Source of the DNA: JACQGZ01 sp050695215
GTDB lineage: Bacteria > Sysuimicrobiota > Sysuimicrobiia > Sysuimicrobiales > Humicultoraceae
Length of the DNA stretch: 64,000 nt
Assembly (NCBI GenBank): GCA_050695215.1
Contig: JBOGSD010000004.1
Span: 1-64,000, forward strand
Direction of reading: 5' to 3'
In this document: positions 7,877 through 15,558 of the stretch, piece after piece
Layout: each line of letters opens with the position of its first letter
How positions within the stretch are numbered: position 1 is the first letter of the stretch
The notes under the pieces: generated by a model
What the model was told of the DNA's origin: nothing
The model's input: only the letters and a program-made list of their open reading frames with translations
Database searches by the model: none
Program-made: the position numbers and the translations under genes

Positions 7877-9025
7877 TTACGGCTCTTTCGGCCAGGGGCC
7901 GACGATGCCCGGGGCGGCCCACTCCATCGTGGTCAGCTGCAGCACGTTCATGGTCGTGCCCGCGGGGACGCGCAGGACGCCCTTACGGTCGCGGATCGGT
8001 CCCGTGAAGGGATCGAAGGCGAGCGGCTTCTTCGTCATCTGCGCCGTCCGCCGCTGAATGAGATCGTAGACGGAGAGCCGGCCCAGCCCCGGCGCGGTCA
8101 CCCGCGTCGCCTTTAGCCGGGAGACGAAGAGCGGGTTAACCGGCACCCCGAAGTCGCCCCCGACCTCTACCGCCCGCTCCCCCAACAACCACCAGTAGTC
8201 GACGTTGGCCAGGTTTTCGGACGTGTACTTCCCGGCCTGCACCTTGCGGAAGAAGTCGAGCAGGATCGTCTCCCAACGAACCAGCTGCCCGGAGACGACG
8301 TGCTGCGGCGCAAATTTCTGCATCGGCGAGTAGTGGCTGAAACTCAGCCGGTTCTTCTTCGCCGCCACCTGGATCACGGTGGGGGAATCCTCCGTGAAGG
8401 CAAAGACGTCGGCGCCCGAGGCGATCAGGGCCTCGGTGGCCTCCTTGGCCTTGGCGGGATCGAACCAGGAAAAGAGCCAGCGCACGTGGATGGTCGCCTT
8501 GGGGTTGACCGCCCGCACGCCGAGGGCGTAGGCGCTGAGGTGCCGTTTCACCTCGGGGATGGGGAAGGCTCCCACGTAGCCGATCTTCCCGGTCTTGGTC
8601 AGCGCGCCGGCCATCAGACCGTTCAGGTAATAGATCTGATAGAAGTCGGCCATGTAGGTGAACATGTTCTTGTTGCGCTTGAAGCCGCTGGCGTGGCCGA
8701 AGATGATGTTGGGGTACTTCTTGGCCGCGTTCAGCGTGCCGTCCATGAACCCGAAGGACGTGGTCAGGACCACCTTCGCGCCCTGGTCGATCACCTTGTC
8801 GATGAACGGCTCCACCTGCGCCTCGGGCACCGACTCCACGTAGATGGTCTCGAGGTTGAGCTGCTTCTCCAAAATCAGACGGGCCTCGTTGTGCGCATGG
8901 GTCCATCCGTAGTCCCCGATGGGCCCGACGTAGATGAACGCCACTTTCAGCTTCGCCTGCGCCGCGCCGGCGCTCGCGAAGATCAGGATCAGCAGAACGA
9001 CGAGCACACCTTTCATCCAGCGCAT
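7877..9025 (-). CDS. BMP-family ABC transporter substrate-binding protein
   Basis: About 382 residues. An N-terminal signal peptide (about residues 1-24, hydrophobic VLVVLLILIF, cut near AQA) is followed by KVAFIYVGPIGDYGWTHAHNEAR, the opening of the BMP/PnrA fold. BMP proteins bind nucleosides, nucleobases or related purine compounds. There is no lipobox Cys. The ATG at 9023-9025 is chosen because GGGAGGGAG stands just before it and the signal peptide starts there; the frame is open further upstream but that part lies inside the permease gene. It is the last gene of ATPase - permease - permease - binding protein, 74 bases after the second permease. Confidence 0.92.
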   Translation of the reverse strand: MRWMKGVLVVLLILIFASAGAAQAKLKVAFIYVGPIGDYGWTHAHNEARLILEKQLNLETIYVESVPEAQVEPFIDKVIDQGAKVVLTTSFGFMDGTLNAAKKYPNIIFGHASGFKRNKNMFTYMADFYQIYYLNGLMAGALTKTGKIGYVGAFPIPEVKRHLSAYALGVRAVNPKATIHVRWLFSWFDPAKAKEATEALIASGADVFAFTEDSPTVIQVAAKKNRLSFSHYSPMQKFAPQHVVSGQLVRWETILLDFFRKVQAGKYTSENLANVDYWWLLGERAVEVGGDFGVPVNPLFVSRLKATRVTAPGLGRLSVYDLIQRRTAQMTKKPLAFDPFTGPIRDRKGVLRVPAGTTMNVLQLTTMEWAAPGIVGPWPKEP

Positions 9026-9099
9026 CTGCTCCCTCCCTCTCTCCCTGGACTCACTGCTGGCGGCTACCACTTCCAGACCGTTCTCACCCCTTCCTCTGC

Positions 9100-9963
9100 T
9101 TACCGCTCTCCACGCACGTAGGGAATCCCCAGCGCCTCGGGGGCGCCCTGGCGGCGCCGCGCCCGCTGGGTGGTCAGCGCGAGGACCATGATGACGAAGA
9201 CGAACGGCATCATCTGCAGCGGCTCCGGCGGCACCCAGGTCTGCAGGCGGAACGAAAGATGGAAGAGCGCCCCGAAGAAGAAGGCCCCCGCCACGGCGCG
9301 CAGCGGGTCCCAGGCGGCGAAGATGGCGATGGCGATGGCGATCCAACCCAGGCCTGCCGTCATCCCCTCGGTCCAGCTGGGCCGGTACGCCACCGAGAGA
9401 AAGCCCCCGGCGACGCCCGCCAGCGCTCCCCCGAAGACCACGGCCAGATACCGCACCAGGTACACGTTTACCCCGAGGGCGTCGGCCGCCGCGGGCGCCT
9501 CCCCCGCTGAGCGCAGCGCGACGCCCCACCGCGTGTGATACAGCACGAACCACAACCCCACGGCCAGCGCCACCCCGGCGTAGGTGAGCCACGAGATCTC
9601 CGGAAGCGAGTTGAGCAGCGGCAGCCCCTCCCAACGCCGTCCCAGCAGCGCCGAGAGCCCCAGGCCCAGCATGGTCAGCGCCAGCCCGGAGACGTACTGG
9701 TTGGCGCGCAGGGTCACGGCCATGAAGGCGTGGATTAGGGCCGCCGCGCCCCCAATTCCCGCCGCCGCCGCGAGTCCCAGCCCAGGGTTCCCGGTCGTCT
9801 GCGCCACGGCGAAGGCCAGAAAAGCCCCCAGGATCATCATCCCCTCAACGCCCAAATTCACGACACCTGATCGCTCCGCGTAGACCTCTCCCAGGGCGGC
9901 CCAGAGCAGCGGGCTCCCCAGGGCAAGGGCGCGGATGGCGGTGTTGACGACGTCTTCCATCAA
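9100..9963 (-). CDS. ABC transporter permease (BMP/nucleoside type), second subunit
   Basis: 287 residues with about eight hydrophobic segments. The opening RALALGSPLLWAALGEVYAERSGVVNLGVEGMM is the hallmark of NupQ/YufQ-like permeases that pair with BMP binding proteins, and AAGIGGAAALIHAF follows. It forms the membrane channel with the 386-residue permease encoded 22 bases upstream. Gene order and family suggest import of nucleosides or purine bases; the cargo cannot be read from the permease. Confidence 0.92.
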   Translation of the reverse strand: MMEDVVNTAIRALALGSPLLWAALGEVYAERSGVVNLGVEGMMILGAFLAFAVAQTTGNPGLGLAAAAGIGGAAALIHAFMAVTLRANQYVSGLALTMLGLGLSALLGRRWEGLPLLNSLPEISWLTYAGVALAVGLWFVLYHTRWGVALRSAGEAPAAADALGVNVYLVRYLAVVFGGALAGVAGGFLSVAYRPSWTEGMTAGLGWIAIAIAIFAAWDPLRAVAGAFFFGALFHLSFRLQTWVPPEPLQMMPFVFVIMVLALTTQRARRRQGAPEALGIPYVRGER

Positions 9964-9985
9964 CCGTCCTCCCCGGCTGACCCGG

Positions 9986-11146
9986 TCACCCGTCTCCCCT
10001 GCTCACCCCTGGGGCGCCGCTGTCCGCGCCCACCACGGGAACCGGCCTCGGGGCCGGCCCCGAACGCGCCGGCGCCCAGCGCACCCTGTAATACATCAGG
10101 CGTTCGCTGCCGATCAGGCAGAAGAGGATCAGACCGTTGACAACGTCGGTGACGCGCGCCGGCATCTGCAGCCCCACGCGCATCACGTCCCCGGCGGAGA
10201 AGACCACGCCGAGAAAGACCGCGGTCACGACCGCCGCCAGCGGGTTCCCCCGAGCCAGCCAGGCAACGATGATCGCCGCGTACCCGAACCCGAGGGAGAT
10301 CTGATTGGGGTCGAGGAGGCGGTGGTGGATGCCGCCCACCTCTCCCACCCCGGCCAGACCGGCCGCGCCGCCGGCCAGCAGCATCACCACCAGCGTGGTG
10401 CGCACCGGATCGATGCCCGCATAGCGGGCGGCATCGGGACTCTCTCCCTGAACCCGGATCTCAAAACCCAACCGCGTGCGGCCCAGCAACAGGGCGCTGC
10501 CGGCCGCGATCGCCAGCCCGAGGGCCAGCGTCGGCCAGTGGATGCGCGTGCCGGCGATGACGGGGATCGCCGCGGCCGGGGGGAACGCGTTGGTAAAAGC
10601 GAACCCCCGCATCTCGGGGCCCTTCCAGGGACCGTGCACGAGCCACGACACCAGGTAGAGCGCCACGTAATTCATCATCAGGGTGGTGATGACCTCATTC
10701 ACCGAGAGGCGCAGGCGCAAAAGGGTCGGCAACAGCCCCCACAACGCCCCGCCGATGAAACCCGCTAGGAACATCGCCGGCAGCAGCCAGGGCGCGGGAA
10801 TCTGGAAGGGCAGGAAGAGCGCCATACCGGTGGCCGCGGTGGCGCCGGCGAGGATCTGTCCCTCGGCGCCGATGTTCCAGAACTGCGCCCGAAAGGCCAG
10901 CACCAGTCCCACTCCGGCCAGCAGGAGGGGGATGGCGTTGCGGCCGATCTCGGGCAGCGCCCGCGCGCTGAGCAGGGTGCCGCGCGTGATCACGCTGAAG
11001 GCGCGCACCGGACCGACGCCGTAGCTCCAGAAAATCACCGCCACCAGCAGGAGGGCGACGCCGATGGCGGTCAGGGAGACGCCCAACACCCACGTCCATG
11101 GCGGCGCCGCCCGCCGTTCGATCTCGAAGGGACCGATCCGGTTCAC
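9986..11146 (-). CDS. ABC transporter permease (BMP/nucleoside type), first subunit
   Basis: 386 residues, starting at GTG, with about nine to ten hydrophobic segments. The ALPEIGRNAIPLLLAGVGLVLAFRA and AQFWNIGAEGQILAGA stretches mark NupP/YufP-like permeases of BMP-type importers. It overlaps the ATPase stop by 4 bases and is followed by its partner permease after 22 bases. It is longer than its partner, as is usual for this subunit. Confidence 0.92.
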   Translation of the reverse strand: MNRIGPFEIERRAAPPWTWVLGVSLTAIGVALLLVAVIFWSYGVGPVRAFSVITRGTLLSARALPEIGRNAIPLLLAGVGLVLAFRAQFWNIGAEGQILAGATAATGMALFLPFQIPAPWLLPAMFLAGFIGGALWGLLPTLLRLRLSVNEVITTLMMNYVALYLVSWLVHGPWKGPEMRGFAFTNAFPPAAAIPVIAGTRIHWPTLALGLAIAAGSALLLGRTRLGFEIRVQGESPDAARYAGIDPVRTTLVVMLLAGGAAGLAGVGEVGGIHHRLLDPNQISLGFGYAAIIVAWLARGNPLAAVVTAVFLGVVFSAGDVMRVGLQMPARVTDVVNGLILFCLIGSERLMYYRVRWAPARSGPAPRPVPVVGADSGAPGVSRGDG

Positions 11147-12657
11147 GCCGCCCGTCCCGCCATCATCAGGCCGATCTGTTCGCGGTCTGCCTCCGCGGCC
11201 TCGACGGTCCCGACGATCCGGCCCTCGAACAGCACCGCGATCCGGTCGCTGAGGGTGAGCACTTCTTCCAGGTCTTCGGAGACGAGCAGCACCCCGGCGC
11301 CCTCCGCGCGGCGCTGCAGCAACAGCGTCTGAATCTGCTCCGTCGCGGAGACGTCCAGGCCGAAGGTGGGGTGGGCGGCCACGATCAACCCGGGAGCGCC
11401 GGAGAGCTCTCGGGCCAGGATCAGCCGCTGGATGTTGCCGCCGGAGAGGTGGCGGGCCTGCGCGTGAGGGCCGGGAGTGGCGATCTCGTACTCGGCGATC
11501 ATCCGCTCGGCGAACCGCGTGACCGCCGGAGCGTCGAGGAACGGCCCTCGGGAGAAGGGGGGGTAGCGGTACCGGTTCAGCACCAGGTTCTCCCCCACGG
11601 ACATCCCGGGGACGATCCCCATGCGCACCCGCTCTTCGGGGATGTGCGCCACGCCGGCCTCGTGGACGGCGCGGGCCGAACGATTCGTCACGTCTCGGCC
11701 CAGGACGCGCACCCGTCCTGCGGAGGCGGGGCGAAGGCCGGTGGCGACCTCCACCAGTTCCCGCTGCCCGTTACCGGCCACTCCGGCGATCCCCAGGATT
11801 TCGCCGCGGCGCACGATAAACGACACGCCTTGGAGCGCGTCCCGCCCGCGGTCGCCGCGCGCCCAGAGACCGTCGGCGGCCAGGGCCTCCGCCTCGCCAG
11901 GACTCCCGGTCTTGGTGCGGCGCAGCCCGATGTCCCGGCCGACCATCATCCGCGCCAGGCTGCGGACCTCGGCCTGGGCGATCGGCACGGTATCGACGAC
12001 CTGCCCCCGGCGCAGCACCGTCACCCGATCGGCCACTTCCATGACCTCGTCGAGCTTATGGGTGATGAAGATGACGGCGTGCCCTTCCTCCTTCATCCGC
12101 CGCAGGACGGCGAAGAGCCCCCTCGCCTCCTGGGGGGTGAGGACACTGGTGGGTTCGTCGAGGACCAGGATCTGCGCGCCGCGCAGCAGCGCCTTCAGAA
12201 TCTCCACCCGCTGCTGCTCACTGACCGACAGCTCCCAGACGTGTGCCTGAGGATCGACGACCAGCCCGTAGCGTTCGGCCAGTGCGGTGATCCGCGGGGC
12301 CACCTGGCGCGCCGGAAAGAGGGCGCCGGCCCCGGGCAGGCCCAGGGCGACATTCTCGGCGACGGTGTGGCGCCGCACCAGGAGGAAGTGCTGCGGCACC
12401 ATGCCGATGCCTTGCGCGATGGCGTCGCGGGGAGCGCGGACATGTACGGGGCGGCCGCGCACCAGGATCTCTCCGCCATCGGGCTGGTAGATCCCGTAGA
12501 GGATGTTCATCAGCGTGGTCTTGCCGGCGCCGTTTTCCCCGAGCAGCGCGTGGACCTCGCCTGCGCGCACCTCCAGGGAGACGCGGTCGTTGGCGACCAC
12601 CCCGGGGAAGGCTTTTGTGATGCTCCGCAGGGTCAGGAATGCAGAGGGGGCGCTCAT
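11143..12657 (-). CDS. ABC transporter ATP-binding protein with two nucleotide-binding domains (NupO/YufO type)
   Basis: 504 residues with two ATP-binding cassettes in one chain, the arrangement of class II sugar and nucleoside importers. The first domain has Walker A GENGAGKTT, signature LSVSEQQR and Walker B ILVLDEPT. The second has a degenerate Walker A (GVAGNGQRE), signature LSGGNIQR and Walker B LIVAAHPTFGLD; such asymmetry is common in this class. First gene of the importer operon, divergent from the molybdenum hydroxylase operon across 173 bases, which implies co-regulation of uptake and oxidation. Confidence 0.93.
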   Translation of the reverse strand: MSAPSAFLTLRSITKAFPGVVANDRVSLEVRAGEVHALLGENGAGKTTLMNILYGIYQPDGGEILVRGRPVHVRAPRDAIAQGIGMVPQHFLLVRRHTVAENVALGLPGAGALFPARQVAPRITALAERYGLVVDPQAHVWELSVSEQQRVEILKALLRGAQILVLDEPTSVLTPQEARGLFAVLRRMKEEGHAVIFITHKLDEVMEVADRVTVLRRGQVVDTVPIAQAEVRSLARMMVGRDIGLRRTKTGSPGEAEALAADGLWARGDRGRDALQGVSFIVRRGEILGIAGVAGNGQRELVEVATGLRPASAGRVRVLGRDVTNRSARAVHEAGVAHIPEERVRMGIVPGMSVGENLVLNRYRYPPFSRGPFLDAPAVTRFAERMIAEYEIATPGPHAQARHLSGGNIQRLILARELSGAPGLIVAAHPTFGLDVSATEQIQTLLLQRRAEGAGVLLVSEDLEEVLTLSDRIAVLFEGRIVGTVEAAEADREQIGLMMAGRAA

Positions 12658-12830
12658 GGAAAAACCGAACGATGGCTGATTTTGGTCTGGCCTCTCCCTG
12701 TACGTTGAGGGTTCTCTTCGCGTGCCTCTCCTTTCCTTCCGCGTCCTGCATCAGAACCGATGGTTCGCATTTTCCACCGACGAGACCGCAGAGGGAAATG
12801 GTTCAGCGAACGGTGAAAAGGACCTGACCG
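12658..12830. promoter_or_regulatory. Divergent control region between importer and molybdenum hydroxylase operons
   Basis: 173 bases between divergent starts. Two short inverted repeats stand out: GAACC-GAT-GGTTC (12754-12766) and GTTC-AGC-GAAC (12801-12811); they share a GGTTC/GAACC core and may be sites for one regulator. AAGGA before the FAD-subunit ATG serves as ribosome binding site. I could not place -35 and -10 hexamers with confidence. Confidence 0.4.
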
Positions 12831-13697
12831 ATGGACGTCTTCCTCCCGCAGTCTCTTCAGGAAGCCCTGGAGATGAAAGCTGATCACCCCGAGACGGTGC
12901 CGATTGCCGGAGGCACCGATCTGATGGTCGAGTTGAACTTCGACCGCCGCCGGCCGGAGCGGATGATGGACCTCTCCCGCCTTCCCGAGTTGCGAGAGTG
13001 GCGGCGGGAGGACGGCCGCCTCTTCCTCGGAGCCGGAGTCACCTACACCCGGATCATCCGCGAGTTGCCAGAGTTCGGACCCCTGGTGGAAGCCTCCCGC
13101 ACCGTCGGGTCGCTTCAGATCCGCAACCGCGCCACGGTGGGCGGCAACCTGGGAACCGCCTCCCCCGCCGGCGATGCGCTCCCCGTTCTGGCTGCCTACG
13201 ACGCGGAGGTCATCCTGGCGCGCGCCGGGGGGAAGACGCGTACCCTGCCCTTTGCCCGGTTCATGACCGGACCCAAAAAGACCGGCATCGACGCGGCGGA
13301 GTTGATCCTGGGGGCGCGGTGGCGGGTCACGCGCGGCCCGGGTTCCTTTTCCAAGGTGGGCCCGCGCAACGCGATGGTCATTGCGGTAGCCAGTGTGTGC
13401 CTCGTGCTCGACGCCGAGAGCCGGCAGGTGCGGACCGCGCTGGGCTCGGTGGGACCGACGATCTTGCGGGCCGCAGAGGCGGAAGCCTTCGCGGCCGAGG
13501 CCCTCTCCACGGCAGGGTGGTGGGAGGACCACGCCGCCCCGGTCGCGGCCGGAGTGACGACGGAGTTCGGTGAGCGGGTGGCCGACGCCGCTAGGCCCAT
13601 CGACGACGTCCGGGGCACCGCCCGTTACCGCCGCCACGTTTGCGCGGTGCTGGCTCGCCGCGCCCTCACTTGGGCGCTGGCCGATCGGAGTTCCTGA
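12831..13697 (+). CDS. Molybdenum hydroxylase FAD-binding subunit (XdhB/CoxM type)
   Basis: 288 residues. The two FAD pyrophosphate-binding motifs of the xanthine dehydrogenase/CO dehydrogenase medium subunit are present: IAGGTDLMVEL near residue 26, and NRATVGGNLGTASPAGD near residue 100. It passes electrons from the 2Fe-2S subunit to an acceptor such as NAD. It overlaps the 2Fe-2S subunit gene by one base (TGATG). It is first in the operon FAD - 2Fe-2S - deaminase - Mo subunit. Confidence 0.93.
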   Translation: MDVFLPQSLQEALEMKADHPETVPIAGGTDLMVELNFDRRRPERMMDLSRLPELREWRREDGRLFLGAGVTYTRIIRELPEFGPLVEASRTVGSLQIRNRATVGGNLGTASPAGDALPVLAAYDAEVILARAGGKTRTLPFARFMTGPKKTGIDAAELILGARWRVTRGPGSFSKVGPRNAMVIAVASVCLVLDAESRQVRTALGSVGPTILRAAEAEAFAAEALSTAGWWEDHAAPVAAGVTTEFGERVADAARPIDDVRGTARYRRHVCAVLARRALTWALADRSS

Positions 13698-14185
13698 TGC
13701 TGGTCAAGACACGGGTCAACGGTGAGTGGAAGACCGCCGACGTGTGGGGCGGAGCAAGCCTGCTTTCCATGCTCCGGGAGCAACTGGGCCTCCCGGGCAG
13801 CAAGAACGCCTGCGAGCAGGGAGAGTGCGGCTCCTGCTCGGTCTGGGTGGACGGCGAACTGGTCTGCGCCTGCCTCGTTCTGGCCGCCCAGGCCCATGAG
13901 CGCGAAGTCCGAACGGTGGAGGACCTCGCCCCCGAGGGGGGCCTGCACCCCGTGCAGGAGGCTTTCATCGAGAGCGGCGCGGTGCAATGCGGCTTCTGTA
14001 CGCCGGGGCTGGTCGTCGCGGTCACCGACCTGCTGGCGCGGGACCCGGCTCCCAGCGAGGTCGCGGTGCGCGAGGCGTTGTCGGGAAATGTCTGCCGGTG
14101 CACCGGCTACGCGAAAATCCTGGACGCGGTCCAGGTGGCCGCGCGGCGGATGCGCGAGGGCCATCTCGGCGAGGCCGGCCGGTGA
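13697..14185 (+). CDS. Molybdenum hydroxylase 2Fe-2S subunit (XdhC/CoxS type)
   Basis: 162 residues. The N-terminal plant-type ferredoxin cluster is ligated by NACEQGECGSCSVWVDGELVC, and the second cluster by CGFCTPG and CRCTGYAKI in the helical C-terminal domain, both typical of the small subunit. It carries electrons from the molybdenum centre to FAD. The ATG at 13697-13699 overlaps the preceding stop, and the end overlaps the next gene by 4 bases, so all four genes should be translated as one unit. Confidence 0.95.
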   Translation: MLVKTRVNGEWKTADVWGGASLLSMLREQLGLPGSKNACEQGECGSCSVWVDGELVCACLVLAAQAHEREVRTVEDLAPEGGLHPVQEAFIESGAVQCGFCTPGLVVAVTDLLARDPAPSEVAVREALSGNVCRCTGYAKILDAVQVAARRMREGHLGEAGR

Positions 14186-15558
14186 GCAAGATCCTGATCG
14201 AAGGCTGCGAGGTCGTCGTCACAATGGACGACGCGGGTCGGGAGATCGGCGGTGGCTCCATCCTGATCGATGGCGGTCAGATCACCTGGGTGGGCGCGGG
14301 CGAGCCAGACCCTTCTGTGTCTCGCGGCGCGGCGCGTGTAGATGGGCGGGGCACGATCGCTCTACCCGGTTTGATCAATACCCACCACCATCTCTACCAG
14401 ACGCTCACCCGGGCGCGGGCGGTCGACCAGGGACTCTTCGGCTGGCTGAAAGCGCTCTACCCGGTCTGGGCGGGGCTCGACGAGGAATGGGTCTGGACCG
14501 GCGCGCGGGTCGGCCTGGCCGAACTCGCCCTCTCCGGCTGCTCGACGACCACCGACCATCTCTACATCTTTCCGCCGGGGCGACCGGGGTTGCTCGAGGC
14601 TGAGATCCGCGCCGCGTCCGAGATCGGCCTGCGCTTCCATCCCTGCCGCGGTTCCATGGATCTCGGTGCATCGCGCGGCGGCCTACCGCCGGATGAGATC
14701 GTGCAGGATCTCGACGCGATCCTCGCCGAGACCGAGGAAGCGGTACGCCGCCACCACGACCCGCGGCGTGGCTCAATGCTCCGTCTCGCCGTCGCCCCTT
14801 GCTCGCCCTTTTCCGTGACGCGGGAACTAATGGAAGCATCGGCCGCCCTGGCCCGCGGGTTGGGCGTCCGGCTGCACACGCACATCGCCGAGACGCTCGA
14901 CGAAGAGGCTTACTGCCGGCAAACCTACGGCCGCAGGCCCATGGAACTGCTCGACGACCTCGGCTGGCTGGGCGAGGACGTGTGGCTGGCCCACTGCGTG
15001 CACCTATCCCCCGGAGACATCGGCGCCATGGCGTCCAGCCGATCCGGCGTGGCCTGGTGCCCGACCTCGAACCTGCGGATCGCGTCGGGTGTCGCGCCCG
15101 TGCGCTCCCTGCTCGATGCGGGGGCGCGAGTCGGGCTGGGGGTGGACGGCTCCGCGTCGAACGATGGCGGCGATCTCCTGGCCGAAGCGCGCATGGGGAT
15201 GCTGGTCCAGCGGCTGGGCGGAGCCGCGGCGATGAGCGCGCGCGAGGTGCTGCGCGTGGCCACACGCGGCGGAGCGGGTTGTCTGGGCAGGGATGACATC
15301 GGGTCCCTCGAGGTGGGGAAGCGCAGCGATATCGCCCTCTTCGACGTGGAGGGTCTGGCCTTCGCCGGCGCCGAGACCGACCCGGTGGCGGCGCTGATGT
15401 TCTGCGCGCCCCAGCGCGTACGGGACCTCTTTGTGGAGGGGCGGCGGGTCGTCCGCGACCGGCGCCTCGTGCGCGTGGAGGAAGACGCGATCGCGGCCGA
15501 GGGACACCGCATAGGCCGGCGCATTGCGGAGGGGACCTATCGGAGGGTCGCCTCGTGA
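14182..15558 (+). CDS. 8-oxoguanine deaminase-like amidohydrolase
   Basis: 458 residues, GTG start overlapping the preceding stop (GTGA). TIM-barrel metal-dependent deaminase: metal motif in NTHHHLYQTLTRA (H68, H70), then CSTTTDHLYIFP, LHTHIAET, AHCVHLS and a GVDGSASNDGGDLL segment with the metal Asp. The wording of these motifs fits the 8-oxoguanine deaminase branch (8-oxoguanine to urate plus ammonia) rather than classical guanine deaminase; a related triazine or pterin-like substrate cannot be excluded. Its position between subunits of a purine-type hydroxylase supports a purine substrate. Confidence 0.85.
   Translation: MSKILIEGCEVVVTMDDAGREIGGGSILIDGGQITWVGAGEPDPSVSRGAARVDGRGTIALPGLINTHHHLYQTLTRARAVDQGLFGWLKALYPVWAGLDEEWVWTGARVGLAELALSGCSTTTDHLYIFPPGRPGLLEAEIRAASEIGLRFHPCRGSMDLGASRGGLPPDEIVQDLDAILAETEEAVRRHHDPRRGSMLRLAVAPCSPFSVTRELMEASAALARGLGVRLHTHIAETLDEEAYCRQTYGRRPMELLDDLGWLGEDVWLAHCVHLSPGDIGAMASSRSGVAWCPTSNLRIASGVAPVRSLLDAGARVGLGVDGSASNDGGDLLAEARMGMLVQRLGGAAAMSAREVLRVATRGGAGCLGRDDIGSLEVGKRSDIALFDVEGLAFAGAETDPVAALMFCAPQRVRDLFVEGRRVVRDRRLVRVEEDAIAAEGHRIGRRIAEGTYRRVAS

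Noticed and set aside
11098..12708. Plus-strand open frame of 536 codons
   Set aside because: Antisense to the importer ATPase gene, which has full ABC motifs; no ribosome site or family.
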